From Acorus gramineus (Eukaryota > Streptophyta > Magnoliopsida > Acorales > Acoraceae), in the NCBI GenBank assembly GCA_030737835.1, contig CM060848.1, positions 10,052,509 through 10,116,508 on the forward strand: a stretch of DNA of 64,000 bases, in the 5' to 3' direction. The translations under genes were made by a program, and so were the position numbers. Below, piece after piece: positions 11,208 to 22,552 of this stretch (within the stretch, counting starts at the first letter, position 1; each line of letters starts with the position of its first letter). Below the pieces are notes generated by a model. The model worked only from the letters and a program-made list of their open reading frames with translations. It was not told the DNA's origin and did not search any database.

Positions 11208-12362
11208 GGGCAAAGATATTCTCACTACTTAACTTAATTTTTCTATAACCCCATATTTAACAAAAAATCAGTTTTTCATTTTTTTATTTTAGTCCATTAA
11301 TCTCACTACCAAATTTGATAGAGGCTCAATAAAAATCTTTTGCTCACGACAGAAAGTCTGTTGACTTGGGTGAAAAAGAGTAGATAGAGCCACAGACGAA
11401 GACGAGGTCTGCTTCACTGAGATGACAAGAGATCTGTCCATCTGTTTGAGCAAATGTTGACACGAATCTTGTTGAATGAGTAATATGGAATTCGACACCG
11501 AACGTGTGGAACCTTTCAGAACATCAGCCTTTTCTAAAAAATCAATTACTTGTACGATCATTTAAGTCTTTATAAAAAATAAAAATTTCATTTAAGTCAT
11601 TTAAGTCCTTTCGGAAATCATTCACTTGTATAGTCATTTAAGTACAAGAACAAAAACTGAAAAAAAGTGCCAAACAAATAGTCATTTAAGCCAAATAAAC
11701 AGTAAGCATTCGATATACATAAAAACATTATTTTATTTCTAAACACGCGGAGTCCCATTTAAAATGAAATGGCTCACACTTAGAGGGTTGTTTAACATTT
11801 TATTTTGAATGAGACTCCGACATGTTTAGAAAACAAAACAATATTTTTTTTGTATATGGAATGTTTACTGTTTATTTGGCTTAAGTGATTATTTGCTTGA
11901 CATTTTTATTCCTTGTACTCCTTGTCACCACTATGGGATTGGGGAATAATATGGCAGGGGCAATAATTCTCAGCATGGTAAAGTTAAGAAAAAAAATCAA
12001 GAAAGAGATGGAAAAAATTCGAAACATCAAAAAATAATTTAAAATAAAAAATTAACAATCCTTTAATGTTAAGACTTGAAACATAATACTTTATACTAAA
12101 CAAATTAACTAAAATATAACATCAACATCTACTGGTTTATAGTTCAAACTTCAAATGCATCAAATTTTTATAAAAGTCAAAATGCATGACCTTCTGTTAT
12201 CTCAGTGAAGTAGACTTCAACTCTGACCCTGCCAACTCTTACTTAGCCAGGTCAACCTATCGTTTCAGTGAAAAAGATTTTGATCAGGTCCATAGTGGGT
12301 TAAAAAAAACTGGGTTTTTTTAAAAAATTATGGAGTCGTGGGTAGCGGTAATATCTTTGCCC
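11206..12362. mobile_element. Transposon with 13-bp TIRs at the TATA-leader junction
   Basis: GGGCAAAGATATT (11208-11220) and its perfect inverse AATATCTTTGCCC (12350-12362) bound about 1.16 kb. TAAACCC flanks both sides (11199-11205 and 12363-12369). The native FAH promoter has the corresponding empty site TATAAACACGTTTTCGG at 42239-42255. No transposase is visible, so it is non-autonomous; superfamily is uncertain because 7-8 bp would fit hAT and 9 bp would fit Mutator. It carries a nested foldback MITE at 11641-11922. Confidence 0.75.
11641..11922. mobile_element. Nested foldback MITE (copy A)
   Basis: The left arm (GTACAAGAACAAAAACTG ... TTTAAGCCAAATAAACAGTAA ... TTTCTAAACACGCGGAGTC) and the right arm (GACTCCGACATGTTTAG ... 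TTACTGTTTATTTGGCTTAA ... CTTGTAC) are reverse complements over about 120 bp. A second copy sits in block B at about 30480-30758. Confidence 0.75.
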
Positions 12363-12369
12363 TAAACCC

Positions 12370-12802
12370 GTTTTCGTAAAGATCTCGTCACGACCGCTCA
12401 TTCTCTCTCGTCGCACGTTCCCTCTCAATTTTTGAGAGAGAGAGAGGGTCTCCGAAAAGCTGAGCTGATTCTAGGGTTTCAAGGCTCCGGATCCGACGGC
12501 ATTGTCTCAGGTTCGTGATTATGAGCCTATATTTCGATGATTTGTGGAATCCGAGTGTAGGATTTGTAGATCTGTGATTTGGGCGGTTTTTTTTCGTGGT
12601 TTTGATGGAGATTCGTGTTTCGGGCGGTTTATTGGAACTGCATTGTGTGATTTGTTGGTGTAGATGTAGATTTGAATTAGTTTGGATGATGATGTGTTGG
12701 GTTTTGTGGTGTTACTGCTTTGAATGAAGAGTTGTTCTTCATATATTAGAATTGGTAATACATTTTGAATTTCGTAACTGGGGTCAGTGGAAAATTGAGT
12801 CA
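12370..12802 (+). repeat. Copy of FAH 5' leader exon and start of first intron
   Basis: This matches the native FAH leader and intron at 42246-42602 and 43610-43710. Shared landmarks in order: CGTTCCCTCTCAATTTTTGA, the GA-rich tract, TTCTAGGGTTTCAAGGCTCC, the splice donor CTCAG|GTTCGTG (exon end 12510), TGGAACTGCATTGTGTGATT and ATGAAGAGTTGTTC. About 1 kb of the native intron (42603-43609) is missing. No FAH coding exon follows, so it cannot make the enzyme, but leader, donor and intron start look usable. Confidence 0.88.
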
Positions 12803-14575
12803 CTAATAATAATCCCAACATAGCAGTCCATCCAAAACACGATAGACAACATTGGCAGAAGGAAATAGAAGAATATGTTTTTCAGGAAGTCTAACCTCAT
12901 AGCTAACAAGTAGGCTATGGAATTCAGGATATGTAACAGGTTGAGGTCTAGCAGAAAAAAACAGTGATCACGTCGCTAAAATTGCCACCTAGGTTGCGAA
13001 AAATATGATGACATTAAATTCATTTGTATCAAGCAATTTGTTGATTTGTTCACAGCAGCAAGTTGATCAGCAATAAGTTGGCTTTTTGGAAATAAGTAGC
13101 CTCAGGAGGAAGATCACCTTTGGTGAGTGTTTGAAGTAAAGTATATAATTGAATGATCCGCGTACGAGTAGGGGTTCCAAAAGCTTGTGCAAGACATACC
13201 CAAGCTTGATTTGATGTAGTAGAACCAACCACGTGAGGAAGAACATCTTTAGATAAAGATGCAATAATCCCACTGAGAAGCATTTGATTCCCTCTATGCC
13301 AAAAAATAAATTCTGGACTGGGCTGAGAAGAATCACCAACTGTTATTGTGGGTAATGGGGGAATGTTAGTACCATTTATGAGGCCTTATAAGTCATGAGA
13401 GATAAAGGATTGGTAGAAATTGGGTTTTCCATAATAAATAATTATTGGGAGTCAATATGGAGAAAGAAATTGAGTTGGGTTAGGCATGGGAATTGTTTGA
13501 GTTGATGGATTGATGATTGTTTCTTGATAAGTATTGGAATTTTGTTTTTGAAATAAGATATGAAGTCTTATTGTAAAGAAACCCCCGAAAAGAAGGAGAC
13601 GAGGGATCTCCTTATACAAGAAAAGGAGGAGAGAGGTAGAAAAGATAAAAAAAAAAAAGGAAAATGCAAAAAGATCTCGAAGAAAATCCACGATCAACTT
13701 CTCCTGAACCAATTAACCCCCATGATTGAAGAGAGTGTTCATTCTTTCAAAATGAATGTGACCCAATCACAAAGAAGAGAGGAATGGATGCCCATGAATT
13801 TTCAAAATACACTCTCTTATGTTGAAAACCACACTCATTTTGCATAAGCCAAATACGCCAACAAACCGCATGAGGAACCAATAATTGAAACTTGTCTATG
13901 TTTGCTTTGATCACCTTGCTTTCGTCTTTTTGGAAACCACCTCCACATTCCTTCAAGGTCAGTGAAGGAACAATGAGAGCCAAGGGTCTCTCCTACCTTC
14001 TCCCAAATCTTCACACTAAATGAACATTTGAAGAAGTGCTCTCTTGTTTCAACCTGCGAACCACAAAATTCACAACTTATATTTCCATTCCTTAGCCCAT
14101 TTTGCTCGGTTAATCTTGGTGTGGATTTTGTCGAAGGAGAGAAGCCACATAAAACACCTAATCTTCAAAAGGGCTAGAGAACACCATATAAGGCGCTTGA
14201 AATGGGCTGATAAGAGATCCGGGTTGGAAACTTTGTCGAGTCTTCTATAAAAGGAACACACTGAAAACCGAATGGGGTCCAACTTCCAAATCACTGAATC
14301 CTCATCCTCTAAATTCAAATCCACCTCTTGAAGAGCCACAAGAAGAGAGACGGCTTATAAGTATTGGAAATTGATTGAGATGTGGCCAATGGGATAAAGA
14401 TCTAAGTTTGTTCTGATACCATATTACAACATAAATCTCCTATCCACACTCAGTGGGGTTGAGGATCTCAATTTGTAAAGATGAATAGTAGGAGTTACAA
14501 GGAGTTATAAGTAGTTATTACTAGTTACAAGTAGATATAGTTTATTACATCTAATATACATAATTCTTCTAGGCC
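12803..14575 (-). pseudogene. Copia LTR retrotransposon remnant (gag, PBS, LTR part)
   Basis: The minus strand carries a Copia gag (UBN2-type) fragment at about 13050-13400 (TSNQAWVCLAQAFGTPTRTRI and LYTLLQTLTKGD). Further upstream on that strand is a primer-binding site TGGTATCAGA (14412-14421), complementary to initiator methionine tRNA, next to LTR-like sequence at 14422-14575. The order LTR, PBS, gag is correct for a Copia element. No protease, integrase or RT was found, and the far LTR is absent. A LINE fragment interrupts it at 13540-14356. Confidence 0.7.
13540..14356 (-). mobile_element. 5'-truncated LINE insertion with 13-bp TSD
   Basis: ATAAGTATTGGAA is present on both sides (13527-13539 and 14357-14369). 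Between them the minus strand encodes a LINE zf-RVT region: SVIWKLDPIRFSVCSFYRRL, then RCFMWLLSFDKIHTKINRAKW (14070-14339), then PHAVCWRIWLMQNECGF (about 13830-13890). The 3' end carries a short A-rich tail, seen as TTTTGTTTTTG at 13540-13550. It is a textbook target-primed insertion, nested in the Copia remnant. Confidence 0.85.
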
Positions 14576-15411
14576 TGTTTCTTTCGGGACGCAAAGAACA
14601 GCAAAGACGAGATTGAAATAATGATTTTGTGCTATTTTATTATTCAGACTTATTGTTCTACTATGAAGGTCTGGGAGAGACAAGAAAGAGATAAATTACA
14701 TTTTATTTTGAGTGTTATGTTTAAAAAAATATTCATGGGACATCATTAGTTTAATATATTATTTTTGTCAACGGGGAATTTATTTTTTTGAAATGGCAAA
14801 TCTTGCAAATTTGTTTTCTTAATTTGCAACTTGTTTTTTGTTTCAATTATGGAAGTAGTATTTGGGATAGTTCTCTTTGCAGCTTTATATGTCTTTATAG
14901 AAGATGTGTTTGGGTATTATAATTGATCCCACAACATAGTACATCTATATTGAGCCTTCTATTTGAACATCTGTCTGCTGATGCTTGGATCAGTTTGTGA
15001 CTGTTGCACAAATTTTTATTTGACTTACCATTTGTTCATCTTTCACTGGGTAAGATCGTATGATAGCAAACATTGACTTGTTCATCATTTGTTTATTCTT
15101 GTACTTTCAGAAATTACGGTAAATTGTTTCCAGGTTTTTCCACTTGTGTTTGTGTGTCCCCTAAACATGTTTTTGAGCTTATTCCCCCCATTTCATCCAA
15201 TTCTCCCTCTATTCCTCTACCCAAACTTGGTATTAAAGAAGCAACAATGAATCTTGTACAAGACAATAAAATTTTAGCATGATTATTATAGTAATTAACA
15301 ACAAAGGTTATAAGTACAAAAGCCAGAAGGAAAAAAGTTCATAAAATTACAAAGAAAGGAGAAAAAACACAAACAGGACATTACCAATTGGGTTCTTAAA
15401 ATGATAGAAAC
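14576..15411. other. Intergenic, nothing recognised
   Basis: AT-rich sequence with short ORFs only. It lies downstream of the resistance pseudogene and may include that gene's old 3' untranslated region. Confidence 0.5.
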
Positions 15412-17837
15412 TCAATCTTTCTCACTTGTCTGATCACTTGATTGTGGTGGTGATAGGTTATTTATGAAATCTGATGTGCTTTTCGTGTAGGAGAAACATT
15501 CATCACCCTTTTTATGTTGAAGGAGATCAAATGATACCTTGGCTTGGACATGGGGAAAGCGTTTGATGATGGGCCCATATAGAGTGTTCTCCTTTGGAAA
15601 ACATTTCATGAGAAACTCAATAGGCCCTACAATGTGCAAACTGGTTTGATCAGTGACACTCACATCCCTCAAGGCCTCCATGTTGTTGCCTTCATTATCA
15701 ATAATGAAATATATTCGAGTGAGGGAAGCAGAGTTGAGGTTGTTCATGTTGTTCAATGCATCACAACATATGACTTTCAAGCTTTGCAGTGCCGGGAGAT
15801 CACTTAGACTTTGAAGATCATCACACATGCACAGAAATAGTTCCCTGACATGGACAAGGCCCCCGATGTCTTGCACACGGACTTGATAGAGATCTAGCTG
15901 GGTGAGGTTGGTGGCGTGTCAAAGAAGGCCCATAGGAAGCGACCTCAATCTTGTACATCTATCAATTTTTAACTTATTGAGTCGAGGAAGGATGTCTAAA
16001 CTTCTTTTTCCACTTCCTCCAGCAGCATCGCATATTTTTGTTTTTCTACACTTCTCCTCTTCCTCCATTTCATCTCTCCATTCTTCCCATTTTTCCAGAT
16101 TTACGAAAGACAGGAGTTCCAGCTTGGGGAATTTGCTTTCTCCTCCTTCAAACAGGAATTCTGAACCGATGTTCACGATGCCATCATTATCCTCTATATG
16201 AAACTCTTTCAACAGGGGCAAGTGTCCCAGTGATGGAAGTTGTTGGATGAAATTCAAATGTACTAGCTTTAAACATACCAGATTTTGGAGAGAATGATAA
16301 CTTGTGGACATCATCATCCAGCTTGGGAGTTCCCGTCCACCAAAGCCCCAGACCTGAAGCACCTGGAAAGAGGGAGGTGGAGAGAGCTCTTCAAAAACCT
16401 CTTCCATCTCTTCTTCTCTCCCTCATCTACTCCTCCACCTACTTTACTCCATGACAAGGCAAGAATTCTGAGATGGGTCTTGTCTTGCATTGCAGCTTTC
16501 TTTGCCTCTGCTCTACTCCACACTTTATCTAATCCTTGTATTGTCAAACATCTGAGTTGGGAGAGAGATTCCAATTCATGGATATTGCTTCCAACTTCTT
16601 CTTCATCATCATCTTGTGACCTCCACCTCCATTGTTTTGATCATCGCTGTGAATTGTGAATACATCTAGAGTTTGTAGATGTGCTAGTTTTCCTATGCCT
16701 GCAAGCATCATCACATTGTCAACCGTAAGATGTCGTAGCCCCTGTAGACGTCGAAGTTCCTTGGGTAGCTTTTCAAGACTTGTACAATCCCTGAGGAGCA
16801 GGGTTTGTAGATACTGTAGGTTGCACAATGAGTCTGGTAATTTTTCTATTGGAGTATTTGAAAGGTTGAGGTACCTCAACTGGATGAGCTTTTCTGTGGA
16901 ATCTGGTAAGTGTTTGATGGAAGTCTTATAGAGATTTAAAACTCTGAGGTACCTGAGTTTGTCAAAAACACCTTGTGGAATCTCTGTCATAATCTTGTCC
17001 AATACTTGCAAGGGCCTCAAGGGTAACTCCTTGAGTTCACTAACATCCTCAGCAACTGAGGTTGTTGATAAGCGTCGATGCTTCAAAAAGTCTGGTCAGT
17101 GATTCATAAACATCGCCATGTCTCGCACAACATCATGCACCTTGCACCACACATCAGCAACAAAAAAAGAACCGATCCTCTGAGTGTCCACAACTTGAAA
17201 GAGGTTCCTTGCAACGAGTTCATCATGATATGTGCCTCTGCCAAATATTCCATTGATTTCCCCCCCTCTTCTTTTATGAAACCCTCTGCTATCCACATTC
17301 GTGTGAGATCGGTTCGAGAGGTTTGGTGGTCCTCAGGGAATAATGAGCAATAGAGAAAGCATGATTTCAGGTAGGGGGGCAAGTCCATGTAGCTGATTTG
17401 AATAGCTGGTAAGACATCATGAGAGTTAGACCATAGGTTGCTTAAAAGGATATCATCCCATGTTGTCTTTTTCATTGCTCTCATACGCAGGACACCTTTG
17501 ATGACCTTAATTGATAAGGGGAGACCATAGCATTTCTCAACTATTTGCATACCGACATGCTTCATTCTTTCATCATTCACCACCAAATCTACTCCATGGA
17601 TGTCCTTGTTACAATTTACATATTGAACATTAGTGTTATCATGACTTCATAAATTTAAAAATATATATAAGTTAATTGCAAACCAGGAATCATCAAAAGG
17701 GAAGCATGAAATTGTTATAGATGATTACCTTCATTTGAAATAGGCAATTTGTTCATTTGTTTGGGGACATTCACAAAAATTTCAAGGAAATGTGAGCTAC
17801 ACACAATGCACTGATATCATCATTCAATGAATCGACT

Positions 17838-18141
17838 AGAATTAAAGTTATTCCAGATTATTCCATCAAAAAATATGCGGGTTCACTGTTAAATCAACTG
17901 TCATTATTACTAATAAATCACATGTCAAATCAATTATCATTACTTTTTCAACTTTTATAAATTCTTATCTACATTTTATTTACATTTTACTCAAACAACA
18001 AAAAATTTATTATTACGTTTCCTGACGAGAATAATTCAAAACATAACCAAACACAAAATTACTTTATCTTTGTGTATACTCAATTATGTCAGAATAACTT
18101 TATACTCAAGAATAAGTCATATTCTGTATCCAAACGGGGGT
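17838..18141. mobile_element. PIF/Harbinger-like MITE (one end visible), in CNL intron
   Basis: The sequence matches the fully bounded MITE at 36186-36641, including TCACATGTCAAATCAATTAT, ACGAGAATAATTCAAAACAT and the end CCAAACGGGGG (18130-18140). The left end is degraded. Confidence 0.6.
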
Positions 18142-18759
18142 TAAGAGATTGACAAATCCAAAGAATCTCACTTCACTCACCAGTGGCTATAGCACAACTG
18201 TCAAGTTAGGTAAGACCTGCGTTAAGGGTAGGTCTTTTCATTGAGTCTTGATGGTTTGATGTTGATTTAACCCTTGTATATTTATGTAAAATTAGGGTAC
18301 ACATGTGAATGTAGCTTATTCAGTTCAATTGTAAAGTCAGTCATAATAGGTCCCTCCGTTATCCAAAACAAAATAAAAAAAAAAAAAACAATAATAATAA
18401 TAATAATAATCTCACTTCTGTCTTGCGTGTCTTCCACTGCTCTCTTTAACCAACTTCAGGTGTAAAACAAGCCAAACTGACATGGGTTACGACACACGGC
18501 CAATCCTGTGACACATTGGATCAATTTGAATTGACACGATAAGACACGATAGGCATGGACCGTACGTAGTGTCAACCAATATATAATATATATAGATAGA
18601 TTAGTTATAATATCTCATTCTGTGTGAACATCGTGAATCGCAAAAAAAAAAAAAAAAAAGAAAAAGAAAAATTTAATATATTTAAAATACTAAATGTATT
18701 AATAATTTATATACATAAGAGATGAATGTTATAATTTATAAATAGTCAAAACTAAGTAT

Positions 18760-19121
18760 AGGGCAATTTATAAAAATAGCCCCCCTTATAATGAATATTA
18801 ACAAAAATAACCCTGTCTTTTGAATAAGAGCAAAAAATAACCCCATAACCCGACTAGTGCGGTAGGGTTTTTCTCTTATATTTTTTTAAGTATATTTATT
18901 ATTATCAAATTAAAATAAAAACAAATACGATCGAACTTTTAAAATTTTAATTATATGAGATATTAGATTTTAAATAAAATCTTAATAGAAATGAATGAGA
19001 TAAAATTTAAATTTTGATTATATTTAATTTAATAGATAAAATTGAGATAAATTAATTTAATAAAATCTTAATAGAAATTAAAATAGATTAATCCAATATC
19101 TTTTTGTTATCTCAACCCCCC

Positions 19122-19160
<39 letters not shown>

Positions 19161-19319
19161 CACACACACACACACACTTTCCTTTGTTAAAAAAAAACAA
19201 TAAATAATTTTGATGGAAGTTGATGTGCCAATGTTAATCGAGTCATGAGACTTTATTTTAGAGCGGGACTATTTTTGTTAATATTTATTTTAAAATGGCT
19301 ATTTTTACAAATTGCTCTT
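18760..19319. mobile_element. Foldback MITE with poly-C/CA tract, in CNL intron
   Basis: Ends AGGGCAATTTATAAAAATAG and (inverted) AAGAGCAATTTGTAAAAATA are alike for about 55 bp. Flanks CTAAGTAT (18752-18759) and TTAAGTAT (19320-19327) form an 8-bp duplication with one mismatch. The interior contains a poly-C run (about 19116-19158, one A near its start) followed by (CA)n. Confidence 0.7.
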
Positions 19320-21286
19320 TTAAGTATATTAAGATATAAAGTGTGTGTCTACTGATATGTGATATGAATGCATGTCACATTTTCAGAGGATCCACATCTG
19401 GTCCGGTTCATCAAAGTGACACGGAAAGCGATGCAACGGGCCAGGCTGGCGCATGAAAGTGGGGTCTGGGGCAGACCCAATTTCTACCGGACTCTCTCAA
19501 ACATCGCGCTCTATGACCTTATGTATCTGAGGCACCGTTTAGAAATATGTTGGGAAGCTTTTGGGTTAGTAAAAAGTTAAGTTTTTTAAATTTGTTTTTA
19601 ACAGAAAAAAAAAAAAACTGCGGCTTAATTAAAAGTTACAGATATGTTTTTCTAAAAAAAAATTTTCTAAAGCTAATTTTTTTATAATAAGTGAAAAGAC
19701 AGTTTATGCACGTGCAAACTCAGTTTTAAACTCATTTTTTGAAAAAAAAAGATAAACTCTCATTCCCGTTTTTATACTGGCCTAATTTGAAAATGTGTTG
19801 CTAGAGTGTTTAGTCATGTCACTCTCATGCAACACAGGTGAAGGTAAATCTCATATAGTAATATAATCCTTCGTTTTCAGGGTCTGTTACACCTAAAAAA
19901 AAAAGAGTAATTTTTTTTTAATAGTATCAAACACCACCAAATAATGTTGCTAGAATGATCGTTTTATGTTATAATCACATTCTCAGTTCTAAAATTCTGT
20001 TGTAATGCTACTCAAATGGAATTGAGAACAGTGATTTTTTTTCAATGAATATGCACTTTGCCAGTTTAATTCTTTGTACGGAACTATTAATGTGCGACAA
20101 AATAAGTGATTAACAAGATACAACCTAATTTTTTTTTTTCAAGTTTACTCATAAACACAACCTTATCATAATAAAAAATAGGGCAATTTGTAGGTCCCGT
20201 GATTTAATGGTTGATAAAAGTGTTTGCAACCAAGAGATCATAAGAGTGTTCAGGTCACAACATTTATATAGGAAAAAAAAAAGTAGAGTAAGAATACCTC
20301 GCAAAGAATATACGACGCATCGTGAACCGATAACAGCATCATGTGATGGGTGTATACAGCTCCCATATCTTTTACCATTTCTTCATCTCTGGTGGTGATG
20401 AGTACCCGACCATCCGCCGTGAAAGCATTGACTAGATTTTTTAGGCTACCAGATGAAATGTCATCAATAACATGGAGGATACGCCTTCCTCCCAGGACTT
20501 CATTCGCAATAGAATAAAGTTCTTGCTCGGTTTGAGCCTCCCCACAAAACCCACCAGAAGACCTTATGATTTGTTTCAACAGATCTTCTTCTTCATAATC
20601 CCAGTTGCTTGACACGCACACCCATATCTTTTCCTCAAAGTAAGATTCCATACGATCATCGTTAAAAACTTTCCGAGCAAGTGTGGTTTTGCCAATCCCT
20701 ACCCTCCCAACTATGGCGAATACGCAGGCTCTTTGACTTCCTGTTGTTGGCCCAGTTAACAACTGGACCAAGCACTCCACGTCCTCATCGATCCCAATTA
20801 TATCTGAATCAATATCATATGAAGTTGTCATCTCCTGGTGCTGGACACATTGGACTATTTTGACATTTGACCTGACTTAATGACGGTTAACTGTCCTTTC
20901 GCCTTTCTTAGAAAAGGCGGCGGACATTGTTTTTTAAATGATTCTTTTGACTCTCTTAAAAGTGGGGCACAACCGGCTCGTCGTCGGTGAAGATGAGGAA
21001 GTGGTGCTGTTGATGTGGATGTTAAGGGAGCAGTAGGAGCAGTCATCGACGATGTCCTCGACATCGTACATTATATCTTTCAGCTCATTTAACCAGCACT
21101 GGACCACGGGTTCTTGGAGCTCTTTGTTCTCGGCGTCCTGGAGGACATCTTTGATAGTCCCCAGCTTTTTCATGAGCTCAGCTCATTGAAGTCATCCTTG
21201 ACATCCCACAGCATGACCAACTCATGTTCGACCAGCTCGCTCAACCTCTTCACCATCTCATCCATGATCAATGATGGGACCTCCAT

Positions 21287-21587
21287 CGTCACCTATTCTC
21301 TCAATTTCTTTTTTTTTTTTTTTTTTTTGAGTGGAAGAGAAACTGAGTATGGGATGGACTGTTGGAACTTCTCTTCGAAATTGGGATGCATAAACTTTGA
21401 GTGTAAACAGGGGAAAAAGCAAGGTATAGATGCATGTAAGTAACTTTTACGGAGGGAAATTTTATGAAATTTGATGCAAAGAAAGGTAGGAATGCATATA
21501 TATAACTTTGTTATAGAAACATCTCCAGTTGTCTATTCTTTGCTGCTTTTGGCAAAGAATAGTAGAGCTTCCTATTTAAATATGTTA
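21287..21587. other. 5' flank of the CNL pseudogene
   Basis: About 300 bp with a T-run (21309-21328). This is where the pseudogene's promoter would be. AACATCTCCAGTTGTCTATTC at 21509-21529 recurs as AACATCTCCGGTTGTCCGTT after the TRIM element at 22563, so a short older tandem repeat straddles the insertion. Confidence 0.4.
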
Positions 21588-22552
21588 TGTTAAAGAGTCA
21601 TTATTAAGAGAATATTATATCTTTATTGTCATTATTGTGATATTATTAGTTTCCTAGTTTTCCTAGTTTTCTTTTCTGGTATTTTAGGTTTTCCTCTATG
21701 TATTTATAAATAGAGCATTTGACTCCTCTAATACAATAACAATTTCCTTTTCTTTATTCTAACATGGTATCAGAGCCACCTCTAAAATCTTAGATCTATA
21801 AAAAAAAAAGTTTTATTTCTGCTTCCCCGCTCCGATTAAAGAGTCTTCAATCGGGGTAGGGGAGGACTTTTGATACCCATAATTTTTCTTTTCGTTGTTC
21901 TACGCTTCCACACTGCCAGCCCTGCCGTCGTGCCCTGTCGATGTGCCCTGCTCGCTCTGCCGTGGTGCCCTGCTGACGGACCTGCCAACTCTGCCGTCGC
22001 GGCCTGCCGTGCCCTGCCAGCCCTGCCATTGTGACCTGGTGTGGTGCCCTGCCGTGCCCTGTCGACGGACCTGCCAACCCTGCCGTCACGCCCTGCCATG
22101 CCCTGCCGACGTGCCCTGCCAGCCCTGCCATTGTGCCCTGCCGTCACACCCTGCGTGCCCTGCCATTGTGCCCTGCTCGCCCTGCCGTGGTGCCCTGCCA
22201 GCCCAGACATCCCTCGCGCATCTCCCTACGGCATCGACCGCCCTATCGCGCTCTCATGCAATCTCACGACTCCTCTTGCACACCTCTGTGCAACTCTCTA
22301 TCGTCAGCCTCCGCCACCTTCTCATTTTTCTGCAAACTCTAAGGGTTCTACCATTCAGAGTTTGAAAGGGGGTGTTAAAGAGTCATTATTAGGAGAATAT
22401 TATATCTTTATTGTCATTATTGTGATATTATTAGTTTTCCAGTTTTCTTAGTTTCCTTTTCTGGTATTTTAGGTTTTCCTCTATGTATTTATAAATAGAG
22501 TATTTGACTTCTCTAGTACAAAAATAACAATTTCCTTTTCTTTATTCTAACA
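21588..22552 (+). mobile_element. TRIM-like non-autonomous LTR retrotransposon (965 bp)
   Basis: Two LTRs of about 180 bp, 21588-21764 and 22373-22552, start TGTTAAAGAGTC and end TTCTAACA. The first is followed directly by the primer-binding site TGGTATCAGAGCC (21765-21777, initiator tRNA-Met) and the second is preceded by the polypurine tract GAAAGGGGG (22364-22372). A TATA box (TATTTATAAATAG) lies in each LTR. The interior (600 bp) has no gene, only a run of CCCTGCC-type repeats (21905-22210); ORFs there are low-complexity. Flanks ATGTT and ATGCT may be a 5-bp TSD with one mismatch. Confidence 0.87.

Larger units (their letters stand above)
7772..12295. repeat. Segmental duplication, copy A (about 4.5 kb)
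   Basis: Near-identical direct copy of 26666-31143, differing by scattered substitutions and a few indels. It begins inside the solo LTR and ends near 12295. It contains a LINE 3' fragment, an FAH promoter copy (10975-11205) and a foldback MITE. Parts are also related, at lower identity, to the native region upstream of the FAH gene (8250-9050 to 35700-36780; 10320-11205 to 41150-42245). The small ORFs in it have no recognisable domain, and are the same in copy B. Confidence 0.93.
15412..21286 (-). pseudogene. CC-NB-LRR (CNL) disease-resistance gene, inactivated
   Basis: Family role: cytoplasmic immune receptor that detects pathogen effectors. Order on the minus strand: Rx-type coiled coil from the ATG at 21286 (EMVKRLSELVEHELVMLWDV, then IKDVLQDAENKEL); NB-ARC with P-loop GRVGIGKTT (20682-20708), RNBS-A FEEKIWVCVS, kinase-2 RRILHVIDDIS, RNBS-B GRVLITTRDEEMV; a large intron (about 17640-20298, donor GAG|GTATTC); GLPL CYGLPLSIKV (about 17515); YLKSCFLYCSLFPEDH; MWIAEGFI; MHD-like VHDVVRDMA (about 17138); then LRRs (LRYLNLSNTPIEKLPDSLCN). 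Defects: frameshifts near 21180, 20870-20935, 17228, 16610 and 16410, and stops at 17097-17099 and 15919-15921. Kinase-2 has IDDIS rather than the usual LDDVW. The stop of the last LRR frame is at 15412. Confidence 0.88.

Noticed and set aside
19368..19580. 70-residue plus-strand ORF in the CNL intron with protein-like composition
   Set aside because: No recognisable domain, no splice context and no related copy in the window.
21836..22451. ORFs of 90-156 residues on both strands
   Set aside because: They come from CCCTGCC-type repeats inside the TRIM element; both strands are open because stops are depleted in the repeat.
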